Source of the DNA: an uncultured Clostridia bacterium
GTDB taxonomy: Bacteria; Bacillota; Clostridia; Christensenellales; Borkfalkiaceae
NCBI GenBank assembly: GCA_947629845.1
Contig: CANRFD010000030.1
Location: 1 to 14,523 of the forward strand
Direction: 5' to 3'
Length of the DNA: 14,523 nucleotides
In this document: piece by piece, positions 6,320 through 14,523 of the stretch
Numbering within the stretch: the stretch's first letter is position 1
Layout of the letters: each line of letters starts with the position of its first letter
The notes under the pieces: model-generated
The model's input: only the letters and a program-made list of their open reading frames with translations
Told to the model about the DNA's origin: nothing
Database searches by the model: none
Translations under genes and position numbers: made by a program

Positions 6320-7479
6320 ATGACGGATCTTTCGGAAATCAAAAGGTTAGACGAGACCTATCTTGCGCAGACGTACGGGCGGTACCCCGTCGCCTTCGAG
6401 GGCGGCAGGGGCGCAACGCTCTACGGCGTGGACGGCAGAGAATACGTCGATTTCGGCGCAGGCATCGCCGTGAACATCTTCGGCGTCAACGACCCCGAAT
6501 GGAAGGACGCCGTGAAGGCGCAGCTCGACAAAATTCAGCACGTGAGCAACTACTATTACTCCGAACCGACCGTGCGGCTTGCCGAGCTCCTCTGCAAAAA
6601 GACGGGCGCGAAGCGGGTATTTTTCGGCAATTCGGGCGCGGAGGCCAACGAATGCGCCTTTAAGGCGGCGAGAAAGTATTCCTTCATGAAGTACGGCGCG
6701 GGCAGGAGCGACATCGTATCGCTCAACGGCAGCTTCCATGGCAGGACGCTGTTTACGCTCACCGCGACGGGGCAGGACGCCTTCCACAAGTATTTCGACC
6801 CGTTTGCGGGCGGCGTGAAGTATGCCGACGCCAATCTTGCGAGTGTGAAGAGAGCGGCAGGGAGCGCGTGCGCCGTCGTCATCGAGTGCGTGCAGGGCGA
6901 GGGCGGCGTGAAGGAGCTCCCCGCGGCGTTCGTGAAGGAGCTTGCGGCGTTCTGCAAGGACAACGACATTCTGCTCATCTGCGACGAAGTGCAGTGCGGG
7001 CTGGGCAGGACGGGCAAGTTCTTCGCCTATGAACATTACGGCGTCTTGCCCGATCTCGTGACGGTCGCAAAGGGGCTCGCCGGGGGGCTGCCCATCGGCG
7101 GCTGCCTCTTCTATGACAAGACGAAGGACGTCTTTGCGGCGGGGGATCACGGCTCGACGTTCGGCGGAAATCCCGTTGCCTGTGCGGGCGGCATCTCCGT
7201 CGTCTCCCGTCTCACCGACGAATTTCTCCTCGAGGTGCAGGGCAAGGCCGCCTACATGCGCGCCAAGCTCAAGGGCTTCGACGGCGTGAAGGATGTGACC
7301 GGCATGGGGCTCATGATCGGCATCCATACCGGCAGAAGCGCAAAGGAAGTGGCGCAGAAATGCTTGGAGAGGGGGGTGCTCGTGCTCACCGCGCACGACG
7401 TCGTGCGGCTTCTTCCTCCTCTCAACATCACAAAAAACGAAATGGACGAGGGCCTTTCCGTCCTCAAAGAGGTATTGAA

Positions 7480-7483
<4 letters not shown>
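6320..7483 (+). CDS. argD: Acetylornithine aminotransferase
   Basis: This PLP enzyme of about 387 residues transfers the amino group from glutamate to N-acetylglutamate semialdehyde, giving N-acetylornithine; relatives also serve the diaminopimelate route. It is a class-III aminotransferase. Visible motifs are GNSGAEANE (cofactor phosphate region), ICDEVQCGLGRTG (the Asp contacting the PLP ring nitrogen) and TVAKGLAGGLP with the Schiff-base Lys251. GSTFGGNPVAC is also a family block. The ATG at 6320 is chosen because GGAGG (6308-6312) lies seven bases upstream and the N-terminus matches the family; the frame is open further upstream only as a shadow of argB. Its stop overlaps the argF start (ATGA). 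A dual role in lysine synthesis, alongside the dapF domain downstream, is possible but unproven. Confidence 0.95.
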
Positions 7484-8382
<899 letters not shown>

Positions 8383-8400
8383 TCTGACATAGAGGACGAA

Positions 8401-9462
8401 ATGGACAAGAAGGTTTACATTACGCTGCAAAACGGCAAGGTGTTCGAGGGACGCTCCTTCGGGGCGGAGCGGGACGTGATCGGCGAGCTCGTGTTCACCA
8501 CGGGCATGACGGGATATCTCGAGACGCTCACCGACCCGAGCTACTACGGGCAGATCGTCACGCAGACCTTTCCGCTCATCGGGAACTACGGCGTGATCCC
8601 GTCCGACTTCGAGAGCGCAAGGGTGTGGGCGACGGCGTACATCGTGCGCGAGAAGTGCGACAGACCCTCCAACTTCCGCAGCGAAGGGAGGCTCGGGGAC
8701 TTTTTGAAGGCGCAGAACATCCCTGCGGTGTACGGCGTGGACACGCGCGAGCTCACCAAGACCGTCCGCGAGGCCGGCGTGATGAACGCCGCCGTCACCT
8801 TCCGTCCGTTCGGCGACTTGGCGCGGCTCAACGAATACCGCGTGAAGAACGCGGTCGCCTCGGTGACGTCGCACGGCGTAGAACATTACGGGGAGGGCGG
8901 GCTGCACGTCGTGATGTACGACTTCGGCGCCAAGATGAACATTGAACGGGAGCTCGTCTCCCGCGGGTGCCGCGTGACCGTTGTGCCCGCGGACTGTTCG
9001 GCAGAGGAGGCGCTTGCCCTGCGCCCCGACGGCATCATGCTGACGAACGGCCCCGGAGACCCCGCGGAGAACACGGAGATCATAAAAAATATCGGAAAAC
9101 TTGCGGGCAAAAAGCCCATTCTCGGCATCTGCCTCGGGCACCAGCTGTTTGCGCTCGCCATGGGCGGCAAGACGCGCAAGATGAAGTACGGGCACCGCGG
9201 CGCAAACCAGCCCGTGAAGGAGTTGAAGAGCGGCAGGGTATTCATCACGTCGCAGAACCACGGCTATGAAGTGGTGGCGGAGTCGGTCGCCTGCGGCACG
9301 CTCTCCTATGTGAACGTCAACGACGGGACGTGCGAGGGCATGGACTATCCCGGATACGACGCCTTTACCGTGCAATTCCACCCCGAGGCATGCGGCGGCC
9401 CGCATGACGCGAGTTTCCTGTTCGAGAATTTTATCGCACGCATGCGGAAGGAGGCAAAATAA
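8401..9462 (+). CDS. carA: Carbamoyl phosphate synthase small subunit (glutaminase)
   Basis: CarA hydrolyses glutamine and passes ammonia through a tunnel to CarB. Of 353 residues, the first half is the CarA-specific domain (TGMTGYLETLTDPSY block). The second is a class-I glutamine amidotransferase domain with the triad nucleophile Cys244 in GICLGHQ and His327/Glu329 in FHPE. Length is normal. AGAGGA at 8391-8396 precedes the ATG. Only one base separates its stop from the carB start, as expected for subunits made in equal amounts. Its place after argF suggests an arginine-linked enzyme, though the product also feeds pyrimidines. Identification is secure. Confidence 0.96.
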   Translation: MDKKVYITLQNGKVFEGRSFGAERDVIGELVFTTGMTGYLETLTDPSYYGQIVTQTFPLIGNYGVIPSDFESARVWATAYIVREKCDRPSNFRSEGRLGDFLKAQNIPAVYGVDTRELTKTVREAGVMNAAVTFRPFGDLARLNEYRVKNAVASVTSHGVEHYGEGGLHVVMYDFGAKMNIERELVSRGCRVTVVPADCSAEEALALRPDGIMLTNGPGDPAENTEIIKNIGKLAGKKPILGICLGHQLFALAMGGKTRKMKYGHRGANQPVKELKSGRVFITSQNHGYEVVAESVACGTLSYVNVNDGTCEGMDYPGYDAFTVQFHPEACGGPHDASFLFENFIARMRKEAK

Positions 9463-9463
9463 G

Positions 9464-12400
9464 ATGCCCAAGAGAAGCGATATCAGGAAAGTACTCGTGA
9501 TCGGCTCGGGCCCCATCGTCATCGGACAGGCGGCGGAGTTCGACTATGCGGGCACGCAGGCGTGCCGCGTTCTCAAGGACGAGGGCTGCAACGTCGTCCT
9601 CTGCAACTCCAACCCCGCCACCATCATGACGGACAGCATGCTTGCCGACGAGATCTATCTCGAACCGCTCACGGAGGACAGCTTAAAGCGCATCATCATC
9701 AAGGAGCGGCCCGATTCCCTGCTCGCCTCGCTCGGCGGACAGACGGGGCTCACGATGGGGTGCAAACTTGCGAAGAGCGGATTTTTGGACGAATGGGGCG
9801 TGAAGCTCATCGGCACCAAGCTCGACGCCATCGACAGGGCGGAGGACAGGGAGCTTTTCAAGGAGACGATGCAAAAGATAAACCAGCCCGTCGTGCCTTC
9901 CGATATTGCATATTCTGTTGACGAATGTGTGGCGATAGCGGAAAAAATCGGATATCCCGTAATTGTGCGCCCCGCATATACGCTTGGCGGTGCGGGCGGC
10001 GGAGTTGCAAAGAACGAGGAGGAACTTCGCCTCATATCCCACAACGGACTTATGCTTTCGCCCATAACGCAGGTACTCGTAGAAAAATACATAGGCGGCT
10101 GGAAAGAAATCGAATTCGAGGTTTTAAGGGACAGCGCGGGCAACGTGATCACCGTCTGCTCGATGGAGAACGTCGACCCCGTGGGCATCCATACGGGCGA
10201 CTCCGTCGTCATCGCGCCCGCGGTGACGCTCTCCGACAAGGAATATCAGATGCTGCGCACGGCGTCGCTCGACATCATCACCGAACTCGGCATCGAGGGG
10301 GGGTGCAACTGCCAGTTCGCGCTCTATCCCGACAGCTTCGAATACGCCGTCATCGAGGTCAATCCCCGCGTTTCGCGCTCTTCGGCGCTCGCCTCCAAGG
10401 CGACGGGCTATCCCATCGCGAAGGTGGCTTCCAAGATCGCGCTCGGCTATACCCTCGACGAGATCAAAAACGACGTGACGGGCAAGACGTACGCCTGCTT
10501 CGAACCGACCATCGACTACGTCGTCGTAAAGCTCCCCAAGTGGCCCTTCGACAAATTTTTGTACGCGGGCAGAAATTTGGGGTCGCGCATGAAGGCGACG
10601 GGCGAGGTGATGGCCATCGGCTCCTCCTTCGAGCAAGCCATCATGAAGGCGGTGCGCGGCGCGGAAATTTCCCTCGATACGCTCGACCACCCCAAGTTCG
10701 CCCGCATGACGGCCGACGAGCTGCGAGTGGAGATCGGAAAGCAGACGGACGAGCGGCTGTTCGCCGTATTCGCCGCCCTGAAAGCGGGCGTTTCGGTGGA
10801 TGAAATTTACGAAGTTACCAAGATCGACGAATGGTTCCTCTGGAAGTTCGTCAATCTGATCGGATACGAGAGGGCGATCGCGGGCAAAAAGATGACGCGG
10901 GCGCAATATCTCGAGGGCAAGCGGTTGGGCTTCCCCGACAGGGCGCTTGCGCGCATCTCGGGCGAAAAACTGCCCGCGCACCGCAGGGCATGCTTCAAGA
11001 TGGTGGATACCTGCGCCGCGGAGTTCGCCGCGCAGACGCCGTACTTTTACTCGACCTACGACGACCCCGAACACGACGAGGCCAAGCCCTTCGTGAAGAG
11101 GAGCGGCAAAAAGCGGGTCATCGTCATCGGCTCCGGCCCCATCCGCATCGGGCAGGGCATCGAGTTCGACTATTCCTCCGTCCACTGCGTGTGGGCGCTG
11201 AAGCGGCTCGGCTATGAAGTGATCATTATCAACAACAACCCGGAGACCGTCTCCACCGACTTCGACACGGCGGACAGGCTGTACTTCGAATCGCTGACGC
11301 CGGAGGACGTGCAGAACGTCATCGACGTGGAAAAGCCTTACGGCGTCGTGATCACCTTCGGCGGGCAGACCGCCATAAAACTGTGCGCCTATCTCGCAAA
11401 GGCGGGCGTGCGCATCCTCGGGACGAGCGCGGACAGCGTGGATATGGCGGAGGACAGGGAGCGCTTCGACGAACTTCTGGAGCAGTTCGACATCGCCCGC
11501 CCGAAGGGGCTCACCGTCATGACGAAGGAGGAGGCGATCTCCGCCGCGGAGACCTTGGGCTATCCCGTACTTCTCCGTCCTTCCTACGTCATCGGCGGGC
11601 AGAATATGACGATCGCCTTCACCGAGAACGATATTTCCCGCTATATGGACGTTATCCTCGCCCAACATATCGAGAACCCCGTCTTGTGCGACAAATATCT
11701 CATGGGAAGCGAGCTCGAAGTGGACGCCATCTCCGACGGGGTGGACGTGCTCATCCCCGGCATCATGCAGCACATCGAGCGCGCCGGCGTGCACTCGGGC
11801 GACTCCATCGCGGTCTATCCGCCCTATCATCTCTCCGACGCGATGAAGGGGAGGATCGTGGAGGTCTCCACCCAACTTGCGCTCGCGCTCAAGACGAAGG
11901 GGCTCATCAATATCCAATATCTCATCTACCAGAACAGGCTGTACGTCATCGAGGTCAACCCGCGCGCCTCGCGCACCATTCCCTATATCTCCAAGGTGAC
12001 GGGCGTGCCGATGGTGGACATCGCGACCAAGATCATGGCGGGGCACCCCCTGAAAAAACTCGGGTACGGCACGGGGCTCTATCCCAATTCGCCCTATGTC
12101 GCCGTGAAGGTGCCCGTTTTCTCCTTTGAAAAACTCAACGACGTCAATTCCCAGCTCGGGCCCGAGATGAAGTCGACGGGCGAAGTTTTGGGCATCGGCA
12201 AGACCATCGAAGAGGCACTCTTCAAGGGGCTCGTCTCCGCGGGGTTCAAGATGTGCCACCCGACCAAGGAGCGGCCCGTCGGCGTCTACTTTACCGTGAA
12301 CGACCAGGATAAGTTCGAGATCGTCTCCATCGCCAAAAAGTTTGCCGACCTCGGGTGCAACCTGTATGCGACGGCGGGGACGGCGAAGGTCATTTCCGAC

Positions 12401-13519
12401 CTCGGCATCGACGTGGAGATCGTGGAGCGGCTGAAGGCGACAAAGCGCGTTTCCAAGCTCATGGACGAGGGGAAGATCGACTACATCATCTATACGGGCA
12501 AGACGGACGTGGACAGCATCGCCGACTACATCGAGCTGCATCACCACGCCATTCTCCTCGGCGTCGCCGTGCTCACCTCGCTCGATACCGCCAACGCGCT
12601 TTGCGACATCATCGCGAGCAAGTTCACCGAATACAATACCGAACTTGTGGATATCAACAACCTGCGCACCAAGAAAACCGAGCTGCACTTCACCAAGATG
12701 CAGTCCTGCGGGAACGACTATATCTACTTCGAGGACATGGACGGCAAGATCACCTGCCCGGAGTCGCTTGCGGTCAACTTCGTCAACCGCCACTACGGCA
12801 TCGGCGGCGACGGCATCGTGCTCATCGAGCGTTCGGACATCGCCGACGCCAAGATGCGCATTTTCAACCAGGACGGCTCGGAGGGGAACATGGCGGGCAA
12901 CGCCATCCGCTGCGTCGCAAAATATCTCTATGAGAAGGGGATCGTGCGATCCGAGACGATGAAGATCGAGACGATGAGCGGCATCCGCGAGGTGAGCGTG
13001 TATTCCTTCAACGGCATCGTCTCCTCGGCGAGCGTCGATTTGGGCGTGGCGGAGTTCCGCGGCGAGAAGATCCCTTCCGTGTGGAAGGGGGACAAGATCG
13101 TGGGGCAGCCGATGGAGATCGAGGGGAAGCAATACCTTGTTACCCTCGTCAACCTCGGCAATCCGCACTGCGTCATCTTCTGCGACAAGGTGGACGACGT
13201 GCCCGTGGAGACGTTGGGGCCGAAGATCGAGAACAGCAAATATTTCCCCGAGCGCACCAACGTGGAGTTTGTGCGGGTCGTCAACGAGGCGACCGTGAAG
13301 ATGCGCGTATGGGAGCGCGGAAACGGCGAGACATGGGCGTGCGGAACGGGCGCGGCCGCTGCCGCCGTGGCGAGCGTGATGAACGGGTTCTGCCGCCGCG
13401 ATATCGACATCACCGTGAAGGTGCGGGGCGGCGATCTCATCGTGCGGTATAATTCGGACGGCACGGTGACGCTTACGGGCAACGTGGAAAAAATTTACGA
13501 GGGGACGGTGGAGTTTTGA
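9464..13519 (+). CDS. carB-dapF: Carbamoyl phosphate synthase large subunit fused to diaminopimelate epimerase (CarB-DapF)
   Basis: One uninterrupted frame of 1351 residues. Residues 1 to about 1068 are a full CarB: first synthetase half with GSGPIVIGQ, a middle oligomerisation region, second half from about 549 with GSGPIRIGQG, and an allosteric MGS-like domain at about 936-1068. From Thr1072 a complete DapF follows. It begins ELHFTKMQSCGNDY, matching the normal DapF start, and holds both catalytic cysteines: Cys1150 (GNAIRC) and Cys1293 (WACGTGAAA). Both enzymes therefore look active: carbamoyl phosphate synthesis, and LL- to meso-diaminopimelate conversion for lysine and cell wall. The start has AAGGAGG at 9448-9454, nine bases upstream. 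No ribosome site or suitable ATG is visible at the junction. A 2-nt sequence error hiding two separate genes is the main alternative. Codon use is atypical at 9878-10129. Confidence 0.92.
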   Translation: MPKRSDIRKVLVIGSGPIVIGQAAEFDYAGTQACRVLKDEGCNVVLCNSNPATIMTDSMLADEIYLEPLTEDSLKRIIIKERPDSLLASLGGQTGLTMGCKLAKSGFLDEWGVKLIGTKLDAIDRAEDRELFKETMQKINQPVVPSDIAYSVDECVAIAEKIGYPVIVRPAYTLGGAGGGVAKNEEELRLISHNGLMLSPITQVLVEKYIGGWKEIEFEVLRDSAGNVITVCSMENVDPVGIHTGDSVVIAPAVTLSDKEYQMLRTASLDIITELGIEGGCNCQFALYPDSFEYAVIEVNPRVSRSSALASKATGYPIAKVASKIALGYTLDEIKNDVTGKTYACFEPTIDYVVVKLPKWPFDKFLYAGRNLGSRMKATGEVMAIGSSFEQAIMKAVRGAEISLDTLDHPKFARMTADELRVEIGKQTDERLFAVFAALKAGVSVDEIYEVTKIDEWFLWKFVNLIGYERAIAGKKMTRAQYLEGKRLGFPDRALARISGEKLPAHRRACFKMVDTCAAEFAAQTPYFYSTYDDPEHDEAKPFVKRSGKKRVIVIGSGPIRIGQGIEFDYSSVHCVWALKRLGYEVIIINNNPETVSTDFDTADRLYFESLTPEDVQNVIDVEKPYGVVITFGGQTAIKLCAYLAKAGVRILGTSADSVDMAEDRERFDELLEQFDIARPKGLTVMTKEEAISAAETLGYPVLLRPSYVIGGQNMTIAFTENDISRYMDVILAQHIENPVLCDKYLMGSELEVDAISDGVDVLIPGIMQHIERAGVHSGDSIAVYPPYHLSDAMKGRIVEVSTQLALALKTKGLINIQYLIYQNRLYVIEVNPRASRTIPYISKVTGVPMVDIATKIMAGHPLKKLGYGTGLYPNSPYVAVKVPVFSFEKLNDVNSQLGPEMKSTGEVLGIGKTIEEALFKGLVSAGFKMCHPTKERPVGVYFTVNDQDKFEIVSIAKKFADLGCNLYATAGTAKVISDLGIDVEIVERLKATKRVSKLMDEGKIDYIIYTGKTDVDSIADYIELHHHAILLGVAVLTSLDTANALCDIIASKFTEYNTELVDINNLRTKKTELHFTKMQSCGNDYIYFEDMDGKITCPESLAVNFVNRHYGIGGDGIVLIERSDIADAKMRIFNQDGSEGNMAGNAIRCVAKYLYEKGIVRSETMKIETMSGIREVSVYSFNGIVSSASVDLGVAEFRGEKIPSVWKGDKIVGQPMEIEGKQYLVTLVNLGNPHCVIFCDKVDDVPVETLGPKIENSKYFPERTNVEFVRVVNEATVKMRVWERGNGETWACGTGAAAAAVASVMNGFCRRDIDITVKVRGGDLIVRYNSDGTVTLTGNVEKIYEGTVEF

Positions 13520-14124
13520 TGGAGCGGGATCGGCTGTATGAAGAAAGCGCGATCTCCTTGCGCAGCGAAAAGGAGAGCAAGTATTATACCCTGTTCAAGG
13601 TGATCGCGATCGTCATCTTTGTGATAGGCGGGTTTCAACTCTTCATGTCCTTCCCGTATATCCAGAATACCGTGACGAACGCGGAGCTGACGACCATGGA
13701 GAAGGTGATGTTCTGCATCATGTGGTTCGCACTGACCGCGGCCATCCTGCTCATCGGGCTCTTCTTCTTCCTCCTGAAAAACCGCTTTAACATCAGTTAC
13801 GACTATTCCTTCGTCGAGGATGAGATCCGCTTCACGAAGGTGTTCAACGGGAAGAAGAGGAAATTTCTTACGACCGTGACGATGGACAACGTGCTCAAGA
13901 TCGGGTATTGCGACAAGCCCTCTTACGAGGCCACGCTGCGCGGGCTCGGCGGCAAAAAGCCGAAAATTTTGACGCCAAACAAGGATCCGGAGGACGGAAA
14001 GATGTTCATCTACCTCTTGGTGAGCACTTCGCTCGAGAAGAGGGTGTATGTGTTGGAATGCAGGCAAAAACTCCTCGAGTACCTCGTGCTCGGGGCGGGA
14101 AGAACAAAATTGGAGCGCGAATGA
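13519..14124 (+). CDS. Two-helix membrane protein, function unknown
   Basis: The predicted protein has 201 residues: a charged, soluble N-terminal stretch of about 20, two hydrophobic helices at about 23-47 and 62-86, then a cytoplasmic tail of about 115 residues rich in strands and basic residues. I do not recognise the family; the layout is like PH-domain-type bacterial membrane proteins and like the protein at 1282-1746. The ATG at 13519 shares its A with the carB-dapF stop (TGATG), with GGTGGAG a few bases upstream, so translation is probably coupled. A TTG one codon earlier is also in frame but less likely. Its stop overlaps the cysteine desulfurase start by 4 nt, making it part of the same operon. 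Confidence 0.75.
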   Translation: MERDRLYEESAISLRSEKESKYYTLFKVIAIVIFVIGGFQLFMSFPYIQNTVTNAELTTMEKVMFCIMWFALTAAILLIGLFFFLLKNRFNISYDYSFVEDEIRFTKVFNGKKRKFLTTVTMDNVLKIGYCDKPSYEATLRGLGGKKPKILTPNKDPEDGKMFIYLLVSTSLEKRVYVLECRQKLLEYLVLGAGRTKLERE

Positions 14125-14523
14125 TCTATCTCGATAACGCCGCGACGACGGCGCCGTGCATGGACGCCGTGCAGAGGGCGCAGACATTTTTGACGGAAGC
14201 GTATTTTAATCCCTCCGCGAGCTACGGCGGAGGTTTTTCCGTGCATGAAGAAGTAAAAAGGGCGCGGGAGAGCCTGCTTGCGCGAGTTGCCGATCCCGAA
14301 AAGTTCGAGCTCGTGTTTACGTCGGGGGGCACGGAGAGCGACAATCAGGCGATTTTTTCCGCCGCGCGGCGGGGGAACGCCGTGACGACGGCGGGGGAGC
14401 ATGCCGCCGTATTCGAGAGTTTTACGGAGCTGAAAAACCGCGGCGTTGAGCCCCGCTTTGCGCCGCTTTATAGCGACGGCAGGGTGAATGCGGAGGCGCT
14501 TTTGGAACTTGTGGACGACAGGA
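14121..14523 (+). CDS. Cysteine desulfurase (NifS/IscS family), 3'-truncated
   Basis: This class-V aminotransferase-fold PLP enzyme removes sulfur from cysteine for Fe-S clusters or tRNA thiolation. Only the first 134 residues are in the window. They start with the family signature YLDNAATT (3-10), then NPSASY, FTSGGTESDN (66-75), which binds the PLP phosphate, and GEHAAV with the PLP-stacking His94. The catalytic lysine and the active-site cysteine loop lie beyond the edge. The ATG overlaps the upstream stop (ATGA), and GGAG at 14112-14115 is five bases before it. In Firmicutes such genes are often followed by thiI; that cannot be tested here. The family is clear; which sulfur pathway it serves is not. 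Confidence 0.9.
   Translation, partial: MIYLDNAATTAPCMDAVQRAQTFLTEAYFNPSASYGGGFSVHEEVKRARESLLARVADPEKFELVFTSGGTESDNQAIFSAARRGNAVTTAGEHAAVFESFTELKNRGVEPRFAPLYSDGRVNAEALLELVDDR

Noticed and set aside
9404..9463. Upstream extension of carB-dapF by 20 codons
   Set aside because: It overlaps the end of carA and has no family similarity; the ATG at 9464 has AAGGAGG at ideal spacing and gives the normal CarB N-terminus.
10124..13168. A 1014-codon open frame on the minus strand opposite carB-dapF
   Set aside because: It is a shadow of a GC-rich gene: the + strand frame has clear CarB and DapF motifs, while the minus product is low-complexity in H, D, R and V with no recognisable domain.
13448..13453. 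TATAAT inside the dapF part, as a promoter for the downstream membrane protein
   Set aside because: No -35-like sequence lies 16-18 bp upstream, and the bases encode an ordinary DapF segment.

Overview
The window is GC-rich and densely coding, with every recognisable gene on the + strand. Strong AGGAGG-like ribosome sites, a CwlD-type amidase and a clostridial-style arginine cluster point to a GC-rich member of the Firmicutes/Clostridia, perhaps an uncultured gut lineage. That placement is an inference; there is no rRNA or marker gene here to confirm it.

Layout. (1) 2-460: the 3' end of an N-acetylmuramoyl-L-alanine amidase, closed by an intrinsic terminator (466-501). (2) A near-consensus promoter (505-533) follows directly and starts a new unit: an acyl-ACP thioesterase (543-1289) and a small two-helix membrane protein (1282-1746). 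(3) 1774-13519 is an arginine supercluster in the order argG, argC, argJ, argB, argD, argF, carA, carB. Genes overlap by 4 nt (argG/argC, argD/argF) or sit a few bases apart. The exception is the 266-bp argJ-argB gap, the longest gene-free stretch, which holds five copies of a 35-bp GC/purine-rich tandem repeat. (4) The carB reading frame continues without a stop into a complete diaminopimelate epimerase (dapF), giving a predicted 1351-residue CarB-DapF protein. (5) 13519-14124 is a second two-helix membrane protein, followed by the 5' end of a cysteine desulfurase (from 14121) that runs off the window.

How the genes work together. ArgJ, ArgB, ArgC and ArgD make ornithine by the cyclic acetyl route, in which ArgJ recycles the acetyl group. 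CarA and CarB make carbamoyl phosphate. ArgF joins it to ornithine to give citrulline, and ArgG converts citrulline to argininosuccinate. ArgH, which would release arginine, is not in the window. Carbamoyl phosphate also feeds pyrimidine synthesis, and DapF makes meso-diaminopimelate for lysine and peptidoglycan.

The most unusual items are the in-frame CarB-DapF fusion, whose junction looks like a 2-nt deletion in an ATGA overlap; a roughly 250-bp patch of foreign-looking codon use inside carB; the 35-bp repeat array inside the operon; and two strong extended -10 promoters placed so close to start codons that they should give leaderless or nearly leaderless mRNAs.
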